Positions 22,820 to 34,837 of a DNA stretch of 64,000 nt are shown piece after piece; the first letter of the stretch is position 1, and each line of letters starts with the position of its first letter. A program made the translations under genes and the position numbers. The stretch lies in assembly GCA_950295325.1 (NCBI GenBank), contig OX485807.1, positions 51,634,796 to 51,698,795 of the forward strand. Reading direction: 5' to 3'. The notes beneath the pieces are model-generated. The model made no database searches. It was given only the letters and a program-made list of their open reading frames with translations, and was not told the origin of the DNA. This DNA is from Polytrichum commune (taxonomy: Eukaryota; Streptophyta; Polytrichopsida; Polytrichales; Polytrichaceae).

Positions 22820-25800
22820 ATGGCGAGGATTCGGGGTATTTTGATGTTGGCGATGGCAGCCACGCTCTTGGCTCTGCCATACCTGCTCATTCAACACAAG
22901 CAATCTGCGGAGCAAATCATGTCCGCTGTCTCCAACAGCCTTCTGATCAGGGAGGATCCAGAGGCCGACAACATAGACAATGTAAGCCCACCGTCCCATC
23001 TTTTTGCCTTGAAATGCTCCAAGGGATAATGTAAGCTCTCCCTCTTCTTCCTCAGTTTAGTCATCTCAGGAGGGATTTGCAGTTCTTGTAGCGAATGGAG
23101 AATTTCGGGGTTGGAGTCATATGATCGGATCCTCCTCATGTGCCGAATTTAGGAAAGGCTAGATTCTCGAGGTTGATCTTGGCCTTTGCCTCATGATTCG
23201 ACCTTGGTATAACTACCTGTCTTTCTTAGTTCTTCGAGGGTGTCCTGGTGGACGTTTCTGCAGAGTTTTGTGTACCTTAATACTCTTTGGTGTCATTGCG
23301 GATCTTTTTCAACTCTCCATTCAATCCGCATTGACAAGACGGGGTGTGTTGATGAGTGAGTTTTGGTTTAGCATTTTCTGTTTCTCAGTTTGCCGAATGT
23401 CTATTAACTTCGACTAATCGTAACTTTGTCATTGCAACCTTGTTAATCTTGATCAGCAACTGAACATATCGACTTTGATACGTTTTGTATACGTTCATTC
23501 AGGGGCGGAGCCAGGATTTTGACCCGGGGGCTAACCTCAGAGTATGTATATTTTATTTCCAACTTTCAATAGGTGGTCGAATTTGATTATTTATTGAGAG
23601 ATTTAGACTCATCGAGCTGACATCCCTATAATGTTTTTGATAATGTCGTTAATATCCAAAGCTTTCGCAATGGTCTTTTTGATATAGATGATCATCAAAT
23701 CGACCATATGATCATCACCAATAGACGTTGTCAATAGTAAGCATATGCCCGACTTTCCTTCAATGCACTTGTAGAAAACATTGCGAAAAAGAACTCCTGT
23801 CGTTTTTCCATTGTGGTTCTTTCGACCGGCCTGCTAAACAACTGCAGACTTTTTTTGGTTTTACCAACTGAAATTTTAGGAATTTGGGTTCTTGTAATAT
23901 ACTTTTGAAAGGTCTTGAAAACACCTTTTGAACGGTGTATTACACGTCCCAAAAGTTTCAACATTGCAGTCGCAAAATGAAAATGAAAAATCTGGGGGGC
24001 TGAGCCCCCCCTCCCCTGCGTTCATTCAAACAATTCGACAGAATATTGAGGAAGAATAGGAATAATCTGAGCTCTCATCTTTCATTTCCATTTAATTTGC
24101 GTTGACAGGAGATAGGCCGTTGATGAGTCAGTTTTGGGGCTGGCATTTTCTGTATCTTGGTGTGCTGAATGTCTGGGAATTTAAACCAACTGGAACTTCT
24201 GTCATTGCAATCCTTTTCATCTTAATTAGAAACTGAAAGTTAGCAAGTTTAGTAATTTCCTATGAATTCATTCACTGAATTTGACAGGAGAAGGTGGAAG
24301 AACACGAAGTTTTTGAGCTTTCTCCTTTAATTTCTTTTCAATCCCCATGGACAGGAGGCGATGTGTCGACAAGTGAATTGGGAGGTTAACAATTTTTTTT
24401 ATCTTGGTATGCCAAATGCCTGTTAGCTTAGACTAACAGGAACTTTGTCATTGCAATCCTGTTGATCTTGATTAGCAACCGCACATAGAAATTTTGATAA
24501 GTTTTTTACATATTTATTCATGCAATTCAACTGAAAAGGAAGGAAGAACAGGAAGTTTCCAACTCAAGTTTCTGGGCTTTCTCCTTTGATTTCTTTGTGA
24601 TCCGCGTTGACAGAAGGAAATGCTGTGGATAAGTCAGTTTTGGGGTTAGTATTTTCTGTATCTTGGTATGCCAAATGGCTAGAAACTGAGTCAAACATGA
24701 CCTTTGTCTTTGCAATCATGTAATTTCTACTTAGCAACTGAACATAAAAACTTTGATCATTTTCGTCCATATTCATTCACACAATTCGACAGGAAAAGGA
24801 GGAAGAACAGGAAGTTTCTGAGTGTTCTCCTTTCACTTCTATTCGATCCACATAGACAGGAGGCAATGCTTTGGATGAGTCAGTTTTAAGGTTAGCATGT
24901 TCTGTATCTTGGTATGTTGAATGCCCGGTAACTTAGACTAATAGGACGTTTGTCAGTGCAATCCTGTTGATTTTGATTAGCAACCGAAACATAGCAACCT
25001 TGATAATTATTGCTTAAATTTGTACATGCAATTTGACCAAAAAAAAGGAGGAAGAACAGGAAGTTTCCCACTCAAGTTTCTGAGCTTTCTCCTTTCATTT
25101 CCATTTGATCCGTGTTGACAGAAGGCAATGCTGTGGATGGGTCAGTTTTTGGGGTTAGCATTTTCTGTGTCTTGGTATACCAAATGTCTGGTAAGTTAGA
25201 CTATCTGGAAACTTTGTCAGTGCAATGCTTTTGATCTTGATTAGCAACTGAACATAACAACTTTGATCAGTTTCATATGGAGTCATTTACGCAATTCAAC
25301 AGGAAAGGGAGGAATAACTGGAAGTTTCCGAGCTTTTTATTTGATTTCTATTGATCCGCATTGACAGGAGGCAATGCCGTTGATGAGTGAATTTTGGGGT
25401 TGACATTTTTTGTATTTTGGTAAATAGACCAACAGGACCTTTGTCATTCCAATACTGAATGTAGCAACTTTGATATATTTGATTAGCAATTAAAGGTTGG
25501 ATTTGTGCACACAATTCAACAGGAAAAGGAGGAAGAGCAGGAAATTGAAGTACCTGAATCAGGGGACAGGTTGGAGGAAATGCTACTGAGAGCAGCCACG
25601 CCAGACAAAACGGTGATCATCACGACCTTGAACCAAGCATGGGCAGCCAACAATACGATGATCGATGTCTTTCTCGACAGCTTTCACCGGGGCGAAGGAA
25701 CAAAACCACTTCTGAACCATCTGGTGATTGTGGCACTGGACCAAATCTCGTACGACCGGTGCAAGCAATTGCACCATCACTGTTTCATTTTGATCACTGA

Positions 25801-26853
25801 AGGGGTGGATTTTGCGGGAAGCAAGCAATTCATGAGCAAGGATTTCCTGAAGATGATGTGGAGGAGGATGAACCTGTTGACAAGGATTCTGGAGCTCGGG
25901 TACAACTTTGTCTTCACCGATGCGGACATCATATGGTTCCGCAATCCGTTCAACCAGTTTGCAAAGAACATGGACTTCCAAATCTCGTGTGACAGGTTCA
26001 AAGGTCCCGTGGCGGAATCCAACAAACCCAACTGTGGATATCAGTATACTCGCTCAAACAAGCGCACTGTTGCCATGTACCGGCATTGGTGTAAAGGTGG
26101 GGAGGATAACCCCAACATTGATGAGCAGTCTTTGCTTAATGTGATGTTGAAGAGGAAGGACCTTGCCAAGTTTGGTGTCAAGTTTAGGTACTTGGATACC
26201 GATCAATTCTCAGGCTTTTGTCAGGTACAACTCTATCTTATTTCCTGTCTACTCATCTGCATTCTCTTAGAGCTTTGTTTCCGAGTTAGGTATATGGTTC
26301 AGAGCCAAATCAACATTCGTTGATGCTAACTTTTCTATCTGTTGACAGGCAACCCACATGACGACGCTATCTTATTTCATGTCCACCCATTTGCATTCTC
26401 TTGGAGCTTGCTTTTGAGTCAGGTCTATGGTTCAGAGTCAAATCAACATCTGTAGAGTCAAGCTTTTCTATTTGTTGCAGAAAAGGAAAATAATGGTGAA
26501 GGTTGTCACATTGCATGCAAACTTATAACATTACATTATTTCTCTGTCTACATTCTTAGAACTTGCTTCCGAGTTATGTGCTTCGGAGTTAAATTGACAT
26601 GTATTGATTCGAAGTTATTTTTATCTTGCAGAAAAGCAAAGACATGACGAAGGTTGTCACAATGCACGCAAACTGTTGCACAGGCCTGGGCAACAAAATC
26701 CAGGACTTGCGTCGGGCACTAGACAGTTGGGAGAGAAACAAGTCTATTCCTCCACCAGAGGAATTTGTTGACATGTGGCGTGTTCCGGCTGCCTGCCGGC
26801 ATTCAAAATGGCCTTCACCTGCTGGACGTCTACGCAAGCCGTCAGGGAGATGA
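22820..26853 (+). CDS. Golgi-type nucleotide-diphospho-sugar transferase (PF03407 family, At4g15970-like), three exons
   Basis: Exons by splice signals and phase: 22820-22981, 25523-26224 and 26632-26853, all phase 0, giving about 361 residues, usual for the family. The ATG at 22820 (AAAATGGCG context) is preferred over 22775 in the same frame. Residues about 6-22 form a hydrophobic signal-anchor (type II Golgi topology). Family hallmarks seen: TLNQAWA, FVFTDADIIWFRNPF with the DxD-type DAD at about 187-189 (nucleotide-sugar/metal site), QISCDRF, the YTRSN-RT block, FRYLDTDQFSGFC and, in exon 3, HANCCTGLGNK. Members (GT77-related) transfer sugars to cell-wall polymers or glycoproteins; the exact donor and acceptor cannot be read here. 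Both introns contain tandem copies of their own 3' splice region. The last residues (after WRVPAAC) are poorly alignable from memory. Confidence 0.87.
23318..25522 (+). repeat. intron 1 tandem array of acceptor plus exon-2-start copies
   Basis: Seven imperfect units of about 228-269 bp. The anchor AACTTTGTCATTGCAA or a variant lies at 23422, 24194, 24441, 24710, 24946, 25209 and 25437. Six intronic segments resemble the true acceptor and exon 2 start at 25523 (CAACAG, then GAAAAGGAGGAAGA). AG is kept before 24042, 24287, 24793 and 25303 and lost at about 24533 and 25031. A decoy exon at 24793 would run about 20 codons to a TAG. This is a record of repeated local duplication and a source of cryptic splicing. 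Confidence 0.85.
23500..24018. mobile_element. non-autonomous hAT-like element in intron 1 (519 bp)
   Basis: Begins CAGGGGCGGAGCC and ends CTCCCCTG. It is flanked by an exact 8-bp duplication CGTTCATT (23492-23499 and 24019-24026), the size expected for hAT. It splits the first unit of the intronic array; with it removed, the unit spacing becomes 245 bp like its neighbours. No transposase is encoded. Confidence 0.88.
26225..26631 (+). repeat. intron 2 triplicated acceptor region with a dead exon-3 copy
   Basis: Three related segments each carry a CTTAGAGCTT/CTTGGAGCTT/CTTAGAACTT block, then GAGTTA/GAGTCA and a pyrimidine-rich stretch ending in AG (about 26349, 26480, 26631). After the second, 26481-26528 is a clear copy of the exon 3 start (K-x-K-x-M-x-KVVT-HAN) that hits an in-frame TAA after 15 codons. 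The third is the functional acceptor. Confidence 0.82.
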
Positions 26854-28344
26854 GCAGAATGTTCTCTCTCGTCAAATTATGGCACATTTTTTTACTTAAC
26901 ACCTTCTTGACAAGGTGTGAGTAGATCAATTGATATGAGCTACCCACCAAATGCCAAACATCAAATTTACCCTGCACTTTCAAGCTCAGTTGAGGAAAAG
27001 AAGTGAAGTGCCCTTGGTGGGAAATGTTTCTGAGGGATTGCAAATGATCCCATGCCTGTTGGAGCTCAAAGAGCTCAACAACACAGGAGCAGAAAAGAGA
27101 AAGAAAGTAAAGGAGATCAGAATCCATTGTTTTAAAGTGACTAAGGATTTTTTTTGTTTTTGTTTTTGTTTTTCTTCATGATTCTTTCTGTCAATTGGAA
27201 TCATTGGAAGCCTCCAATCAGGCTCATCACACAGATAATACCACTTGCCTCCTCCAAAGTGAGGAATTCGCTGGATTGCTAAGGAATTCCTAGCATGCAA
27301 GTAGCCCTTCTGTCTGGCTTAATTCTTGTAACTTATCTATGTGAGCAGCTTCCTGGGTTTAGGGTTTAGGGTGTAATGCTTTGTGTATTCCTAGATCTTG
27401 GGGTGTAACATTTTGGGTTGTAGGAGACTGTATAGAGTTAAGAGGCCTAATTTGGTTGCTTATCTTAATCGGACAGGTACATATGAATGGTGTGGAGTTA
27501 GGTGTTGATCCAAGAACGGTCACCAAGAAGACACGTGTTTTGAAGGAAATTGAATGACATGCTCAAACTTGGCAATTATTCTAGGTCCAATAGCCAACAT
27601 AACTGGGGGGGACCTGTGTGTCTGTCATTCAAAGAGAGAGAGAATCCTCATTTTGATAATGGGTAAGATATTCATACGAGGAAGCTTGCTACAGCCTTGA
27701 TCTGGATTTGCTAAACATATTTGTACAGATTGTGTGTTAAATTTCCTAGGAGAAGTGGGTGCAGAGCTAAAAGTGTCCATTTTGGACCCATTAACCTTAC
27801 AAGTGCCTGACAGGAGTGATAATCCCATGCCATTTTAGCTTTTGTATACAGCACCAAATGAAGGCATACTTTGGTGTGTTAGAATCCTCTTTAATTTGCT
27901 AACAGGATACTCTTCGAAGTTTTTTTAATCAATTCAATTACAGTAACTATTCTCAGTGCTTAAAGTGACAGGGTTTAGCACCTTCTACCTTGCGTAACTT
28001 GAGTTTTGTGGTCACTCAGTGCTCAGGGTTGTAGTTAGTTATGCTGAATTGTCAGATGCAGGATGTGTTTCTTAGTGTAGAGTGTTAAGTCCATTTATGT
28101 TTCCCTGCTGAACTTGAGGTTCAGTGACATGCATGTAAAACAAACAAATAAATTTGCAGAGACACAAAATGTTTCATACTTTTGATTTGCTCTGTGTAGC
28201 TCTGCCCAATCTCCGTGTATTAATATTGTCAGTGCACCACATGGTTGGCAACCATTCAACTGTTGACTGTGTAAAAGACGAGGACTTGTGGGGCTTTACT
28301 TTGGTTGGTCACACTGAATGGGGGGAACCAACAGCTAGTTAGAG
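26854..28344. other. 3' flank of the glycosyltransferase gene
   Basis: Probably 3' UTR and intergenic DNA. No further exon of the family is visible. GGGTTTAGGGTTTAGGGT at about 27355-27371 is a telomere-like repeat of two to three units only. Confidence 0.45.
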
Positions 28345-28575
28345 ATGGATTTGGCGAACCAACTCATACATTCGTTCCTTGTTGAATGCCTAAACCTTGA
28401 TTTGGGCGAACCAATCCAGACACTCATTCCTTGTTGAATGACGAACCAACCCATACACTCGTTCCTTGTTGGATGCCTGAACCCCTTGCCTTCAAGGAAC
28501 CAGTGTACGAGTTGGTTTGCCCCAGCCCCTAAACCCTTGCCTCCAAGGAACGAGTGTACTTGTTGTTTTGCCCTA
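28345..28575. repeat. compound direct and inverted repeat cluster
   Basis: CGAACCAA-CCA-ACACTCGTTCCTTGTTG-like units occur three times in direct order (about 28357, 28400, 28442). Two opposite-oriented partners follow (CAAGGAACCAGTGTACGAGTTGGTTTG at about 28494 and a second near 28544). The arrangement could fold into a cruciform. Confidence 0.65.
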
Positions 28576-28584
28576 GTTGTTAGA

Positions 28585-28750
28585 GATGAACATGTTGAGT
28601 TTGAAAAATTACCGGTTGAAGTTCACGACATCAAGAAGATTATTGATCATTGTAGAGGAATCGATGGAATATATTTCCAACAAGAGATTACAACACATCC
28701 ATGTTGTAACAACACAAAATCCATATTTGCCAATATGCATGTACGTTGAT
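28585..28750 (+). pseudogene. coding-like relic of the dispersed family, copy 4
   Basis: The plus strand keeps the clearest version of the family peptide (R-D-E-H-V-E-F-E-K, then E-V-H-D-I-K-K-I-I-D-H-C-R-G-I). Open for about 50 codons and ends without recognisable context. Confidence 0.5.
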
Positions 28751-31172
28751 GTTCTTCCACAGAAAGCGTGTCTTATGTTTACTACTCGAATTGTTTGTAA
28801 CAAAATTGACATTATTATTGTCAAGATAAAAGCAAATGAAGCTATGTAATCACTTGAGTGTCACAAATCTTCAAACACCAATCATATGGAACCTAGGTAG
28901 AGAACTCATATTAAGTGACCACCCAGTGTATGGGGAGATTTTGTGGCCATAATCAATCAAAATCCTAGTGTTTCCATGTGGTTGCAACGCATGACACGTC
29001 TTTGTGGTTGTGTTAACCAGTGTATGGTTGATTGAACAATCCCCTCAAAATATACTCATACTAGACATTAATGATTAAAATGTGATGCATATATTGGCAT
29101 CCAAGGGCACCCATGCCGCATATTTGAATTTATATCTCCAACAACAACAAAGTGTTTAACTTATTCAAATAGTGCACTTGATTGGAAAGAGAGCCGCATT
29201 GAGAGGAATCTAGTTGTAGCATTTGTGTTGGAATTACTATAAGTTTCCAAGTTTTTCAGATGTCGTTTTCAATCCATGCATACTCCCTTGGTATTTAGTT
29301 TTGAGTCTAGAACAATGTGAATTCCTTGGAATTTCTTGAATGCTACTAAAAGAAACTTCAAAATATGACAGCTCCAAACCGGGTCCTTAATACATGTGGG
29401 TGTTACTTATAGATAGTTGCCAACCTGGGGTTATCGTGTGCTAGTTTCGATTAATAAATTATGACATGGCCTTTTTGTGGGCACTTGGTCCAACTCCGTA
29501 GAATTTTTGTCCATTGGATCATATAAGGAACTATCTCGTCTACTTAGAATTCATGAATCACAAAGATTGTCAATTCATGCTTCATAATTACTTTAATGAT
29601 GATGCAAATGTTGTAGGTCTAGATTCTCTTACTCTTTAAATGATCACATAGGCCTTTCCAACTGTATTGACAATTGGAGTTAGAACGGTGTGTATATTAT
29701 GAGCACAAAAGATAAGTGATCTTCTTTGTGAGAACTTCCAACTCCACATACATTTTTGTTTGTTGATACAACTTGGAAATTGTTTCATCTAGTTACCAAT
29801 TATGAATTACCAAGGAACTTGTCATTTCAAGGTTCAAAAATAGAGTAAAGAAGCATATCCTATGAGAGCCCAACATTCACTTACTCCTTGAACCAAAACA
29901 TACTAAGTAGGCCTTTCCAATCGCGACAAAAGAGAATGTACAACCACCACTGTGATGGCTGGATTTCTACAAATAAAAAATAAAAAATAAAAATCTATGA
30001 GCGTTCACCAAAAGAAGAACTCCGATCTCTAAAGGAGGTTGAAGTGAATAAAGTGTTTGTTCACAAAACATTTGTGGCCGCGTCCTAAAGGACAATAATG
30101 TTAGATGTAGAACTATACTAAATATGATATTTAGTGTCATCTTGTGTTTAATGTCATTGTGGTAACTTTAGGATGACGCTTCTTATGAATAAGTGAACAA
30201 ATATTGTCATGGATGATGGATGAGTTCATCCATTGGCCAAAACCCTACCTTGTCTTCTCAACAACTTGTGATGAAATATTGTCATGGGTGATTGAAATTT
30301 GGATGAACAATCACTTGGTAAGTGACCGGAATTGCAACACTGTAAATCTACAATCCCCTCATAAAATTTACAAGGAATGACAAATACTGTTGGCCTTAAC
30401 ATGTAGCGTTGGTGACACTACACAAAAAATTACAATTAGTATTGAACAAGACAATTAGAATCGGCGACACTAAACATCATATTTAATGTACTTCATCCTT
30501 TGCAAGGAGTAGACACTACATTGGTATCCAATAACCGTTCATAATAAACAATAACCAATAAACAAAATCTTTGGGTGTTTGTCTGAGAAAGGTACCATTT
30601 AGAGAGTATGATTATAAGGTTGGGCTTTGTGGATGTAGAATGACATGGTGTTGCTATGCAAGTACATGCAAGAAATGAAGTAGCAACCAATGGCTTATCC
30701 CTTCATAATTGTCAATTGAGTTAAAACAACAGTTTGTGTTGGACCTATAATGATAATAATAATAATTTATGTATCCACCATGTCCCAATCCTCTCAAGGA
30801 ATATAACACAAGGAGCCCCGGAGGCCTTCCCCACATGGGAAAGTGGGGTGGGTTCCCATGTGAAAAGGGAGGCAACAAGACTAAAGCTCTTGCCCATGCG
30901 GGGAAGTGCAAAAATGGGGATTTTTAGACATTCCCCATATGGCCACCAAAAAGGGAAGTTCCCCACATGCAAATAATTGTGGGAAAAGTCGGATTTCTAG
31001 GATTATGTGGATGACTTTCATCCACTATGCCAAGGATGATGTTAACAATACTTCATCTTTCAAATGTAGATGGTTCTCATCCATAGAGTAAGCTACGATG
31101 TGCACCACTTTTCATTCTTGTCAACATATCGTCCCTAAGAAAAATAATTCTTTTTTATTTTGAAAATCAAAT
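28751..31172. other. non-coding DNA with repeats
   Basis: Contains the second copy (30107-30490) of the ATATTTAGTGTCA-ended repeat and, at about 30810-30975, several CCCCACATGG/CCATGTG inverted short repeats. No gene was recognised. Confidence 0.5.
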
Positions 31173-32468
31173 ATGTACATACAAGATTCGAATGCATACC
31201 ATTCGTCTCGGCCAGTTCTAACACGCTCCAACAATTTAAGAAGCCACTCTATCTATACTTCAATACATCGATATAACAACAACCGGACTCGCTTCAATTC
31301 AACAGATTTCACAACAACCAACTCTTGGGCATTACCCTCCATTGGTACTGGTGTTGGAACAACCTTTGGACCTATGTCATCTTTTCAACTGCTAATCCCA
31401 CTTTGAGGACCAGGTTTGGGGGTCTGCCTAATGCAGAAGTGCCATGGGTTGTTGTGAAGGATATGACTCCTCTAGAGTGGACACAAATCGGTGGCCAAAA
31501 CTCTCCAGTGTCCACGTTGCAAGTCCACCTTGTCCCTGTCAAAAATTAACCCAAGATCAGGCAAGTTAGCAGAATACTAATCTCCATACAGAACAGATGT
31601 GCTTGCAAATTCCTTCAAACGATGCACAAAAACATACACAAACATTGTTCACAATATAAAATGAGATTGATCACCACAACCGAGCAGGTTAGCAAGATAC
31701 ATACAAGAACAAATCTGCCTGCAAATTCCTTCGAGTGATACACAGAAACATACACAAAAAAACAGGTCAAACACATACCAAAACTGTTGAGATGGACACA
31801 TGTATACACAAATGTTGCAACTTACGTAAGGTTGACACATAAGGTTGTGTATGCAGCTGCGCATGTATCCAAAACAGTCGAAACATGCGCAAAACATCCA
31901 CAAAAAGTTTCATAACAGTTTCATGGACTCTGTTCTTTTATCAATTGGTTGCAGTGCTTACCACAGGCTGACTTAGCGCTGCTTCGGCAGCAGTCTCAAT
32001 ACGCAGAACCCGATGTACACCCGGTACATTAATGGGGGGCAATGAATGTTGCCTAAGGTAATCTTGCCTAGTTCGGATTCTTTTCTCAATCGGACGCCTC
32101 TATTTGAGTGGTGCCTGGTTAGAGTTGGATCTAAGAATGGACACAAAAATGGCACCATGTGTTCAACAGAGATTCGACTGAGTGCTCAAAATTAGGTTCA
32201 ATAGTCAGCATGGGCCTGGGAGGAGGGGGGGGGGGGGGGGGGGGCACTTGGTCGTTTTATGGCTCCGATTCTTTTGACTCTGAAAAATTATAGCAGCAAC
32301 AGGGAGCTCAGCAATTTCCAGACTGTCGCTAAATTCTCACATCACTTTCGCAGATCCAAGAAAAAACCCATCTCTGAAATCCAAGTTGAGAATCATGGCA
32401 AACTGCGAAGTCACCATTTAAGACACGTTTACCTTAACCTGTAAGAGAGATCTTGTTTTGGTCCTTCC
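31173..32468. other. non-coding or unrecognised DNA
   Basis: Open stretches around 31325-31549 exist on both strands and resemble no family known to me. 31600-31900 is repetitive in AACATACACAAA-type motifs. Confidence 0.35.
32225..32244. repeat. poly-G run (20 bases)
   Basis: Uninterrupted G homopolymer within a G-rich context; a prospective quadruplex and a place where sequencing length error is likely. Confidence 0.85.
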
Positions 32469-32744
32469 TCACCTTACATCAGGATTGATCTCCGAAGCTG
32501 TTGCAGTGAACCACAGAGCTTGTTTCCCAGAGATGAACTGGGGCATCGATCCACCACCCGAGTCCAGGAAGTACATGATGGCAGCTGGCTTGTCACTTTC
32601 CGAGGAGGAGGAAGCAGCTACGGGGATGGCATAGTTGGAGACGCTCGGCCACAATGTTTGTGGCCCTGCAGGAGAGGCCGAGGTGGGCAAACTGATGTCG
32701 AACTCCATCAACTCCATCCTCGTCGTGGTTTGGGAGGGAGGCAT
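32469..32744 (-). CDS. possible exon of an unrecognised gene
   Basis: Minus-strand frame of 91 codons with balanced composition. It ends shortly after GAT|GTAAGG, which is a good donor, so the true exon may end near 32473. Start choice is uncertain: two ATGs lie within the first ten residues. No family was recognised and no following exon is convincing. It may be a genuine small exon or chance. Confidence 0.25.
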   Translation of the reverse strand: MPPSQTTTRMELMEFDISLPTSASPAGPQTLWPSVSNYAIPVAASSSSESDKPAAIMYFLDSGGGSMPQFISGKQALWFTATASEINPDVR

Positions 32745-33000
32745 GAGGTTGGAACCTGTTCCACTTCTACCGCCGTCAGGGTTTTAGGCGTTTGCCTCTT
32801 TTTCGGTGAGATACCAACATACACAAATAAATTACATACACAAATTGTGTCTGAAGTTTTGGAAGTGTACGAGGCCGAATTTCACAAAATTGGACCATAC
32901 TCGCCATCTTCGTTGCTGAAACACCTCAAACCCTAACGAATGGAATTTATATAGAAAAATCTACAGTCACAGGGTTTTAGGCCCTTGCCTCTCATTTTGT

Positions 33001-33885
33001 GTGCAACACAAACAGACACAAACAGAATGCATTGGCGGATCGCTCCCAACATGGGCCAAGACGGTCGTGGAGCCCGCCACATACGTGCGTGTCACCAAGA
33101 CATGTACGTTTTGCGGCTCCACCAAGTTCTTATATAACAAAACCATCCAACAACCGAGATACAAGTGTTCAGAATGTAACAAACTCTTCACTGACAATTC
33201 CACTTTCCGAAGGAAAAAGCATCCACAAGGCTACTCCTTGATTGTAAGAAATAATGTGGAAGCCATGATTCTCCCGAACAATGCAATCGTAGCATGTTAG
33301 AATTCACGTTGCGGGAAATTTGGAGCTTTCAAGTTCATATTCTTCAACAATGGCAAGGTCACACAACCACGTTACAAAGTTGGAAGTTGCAACACCACTT
33401 TTACACATGGGGGACAAGTCAGTCTCAAGAGGAAGTTTGAAGACTTCATACAAACTGTTGGAGAATGTGGTGGAAAATTTTCAAGTTCAAAGAGAAAATT
33501 TGTGAACACCAGACAAGAAGCAACAGAAAATGGTTATTGAATAGGAATTTTGGACCTGGGCATCGTAGCAGATGTTGGAGAAGATATTTGTCACTGCCCA
33601 TTGAGCTCGAATTGGAATTTTGATGACAATCGGGATATTGGAGAAGTACACAAAATTGAAGTAACCGCACACCCTGAGGTGTTGGGGTACAACAAGAGAG
33701 TGACATTATCACCAAGACCTCAAAGCGAAGACTCGAGGATTCACTATTTCATGGCATTATTACAAAAAGGTATTGAAGATGGCGATCGTCTTCGTGCTGA
33801 TCATGAAACGACCAATGCCCCAGTAAGCCGTGACTCTTTTGAGCCGGCGTTATCTGTAGACAATGAAGAAGAAGTACAAACTTAA
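33001..33885 (+). pseudogene. Dof-like zinc-finger protein relic with two tandem fingers
   Basis: One frame throughout, interrupted by a TAG at 33298-33300 and a TGA near 33537. Finger 1 (about 33109-33219) keeps C-T-F-C, QPRYKCSEC and a following basic block. Finger 2 (about 33313-33420) keeps the Dof-like F-FNN-K-TQPRY, then C-TTFTHGG and a Lys/Arg block, but its first and third cysteines are lost. Dof factors are plant-specific DNA-binding proteins with one C-x2-C-x21-C-x2-C finger; finger 1 has a shorter spacing of 17. The tail (33550-33885) is acidic and unrecognised. Two fingers in tandem are unusual, and the stops and lost ligands indicate a dead or highly diverged gene. Confidence 0.6.
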
Positions 33886-34837
33886 GATATGCCTAATCTC
33901 ATGGCATTGTGGAACCTATGATATTGAAATGACAGTTGTCAGTTTTGTAGAATCCGGCATGTGTATTTAGTTGTGAAAACAACACAATACATGGGCTCGA
34001 ATGTTTGAGACGTTGGCTATGCTTCTTATTTACATTCGGAACATTGGGACAACGTGATCAAGAATTTGTCACCATTGATGCAGCATTTGGTCAAAAATCT
34101 TTCAAAATCAAGAATGAGGTCATCCTATGAATTCTTGGCAGAAGTATGTAAGTTTGTACCAACGTTTGCAAAATTATGAGCAGTGTGTTTTCTTCATGGA
34201 GGTCGGTCATCAGAGATCAACCTCAGAAGAAGGTTGTTGCTCTTCCGCAGTGAATTTGTGAGACATTCATACTCATTCAGACTTCTCAAGAAATGGCAAC
34301 AATTCAAGTGGGTGCCCACAAATTTAACTCCAGTTTCCAAAAATGACTGGCCTTCATCAATACCGGAACCCAAACCCAAGCCAGAATCTTCTGATGTCAA
34401 TCACAGGAAAGTAGACGCACATGCTTCTAAATCATGCCGGAATGGACTGACAAGAACCTCCATCAGTGCAACCGTGAAAAACATATATACATCAGAACGG
34501 TCAACTTGAAGTTGCCAGAAATTTGGGTTCCGGTCAGCTACGTGATGGCCAAATGACAATTTGAACCTCCAGTCCAAGAACAGGTTAGGAAAATCGACTG
34601 TGATTCACTCTCATCCTATTCAATTTTCTTTCATCTCACAGGTTTGGAAAATTAGTCTCACAATTTCAAACTTAACCTGATACATTTGCATTGTTTTCAA
34701 CTTGCCTGATAAATTTGTGGTTGTAGGTTACCAATCTGGCATTCTTTCTAACTCTTAACATAAAGAATACACGTTCTTTGGTATGAGGATCGTAGAGAGA
34801 TCAACGAATTGTTGATTGTAGCCTACTGCATACAAAT
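33886..34837. other. unrecognised DNA with a small open frame
   Basis: 34183-34509 (plus) is open for 108 codons with a basic composition and no known motif. It might be a further exon of the Dof-like locus. The rest shows nothing. Confidence 0.3.

Noticed and set aside
27355-27371. Telomere-like TTTAGGG repeats
   Set aside because: Only two to three units; interstitial chance occurrence.
31325-31549. Possible small gene (74 codons, plus) or minus-strand exon after a TTGACAG acceptor
   Set aside because: Both strands are open and neither reading resembles a known family or connects to other exons.
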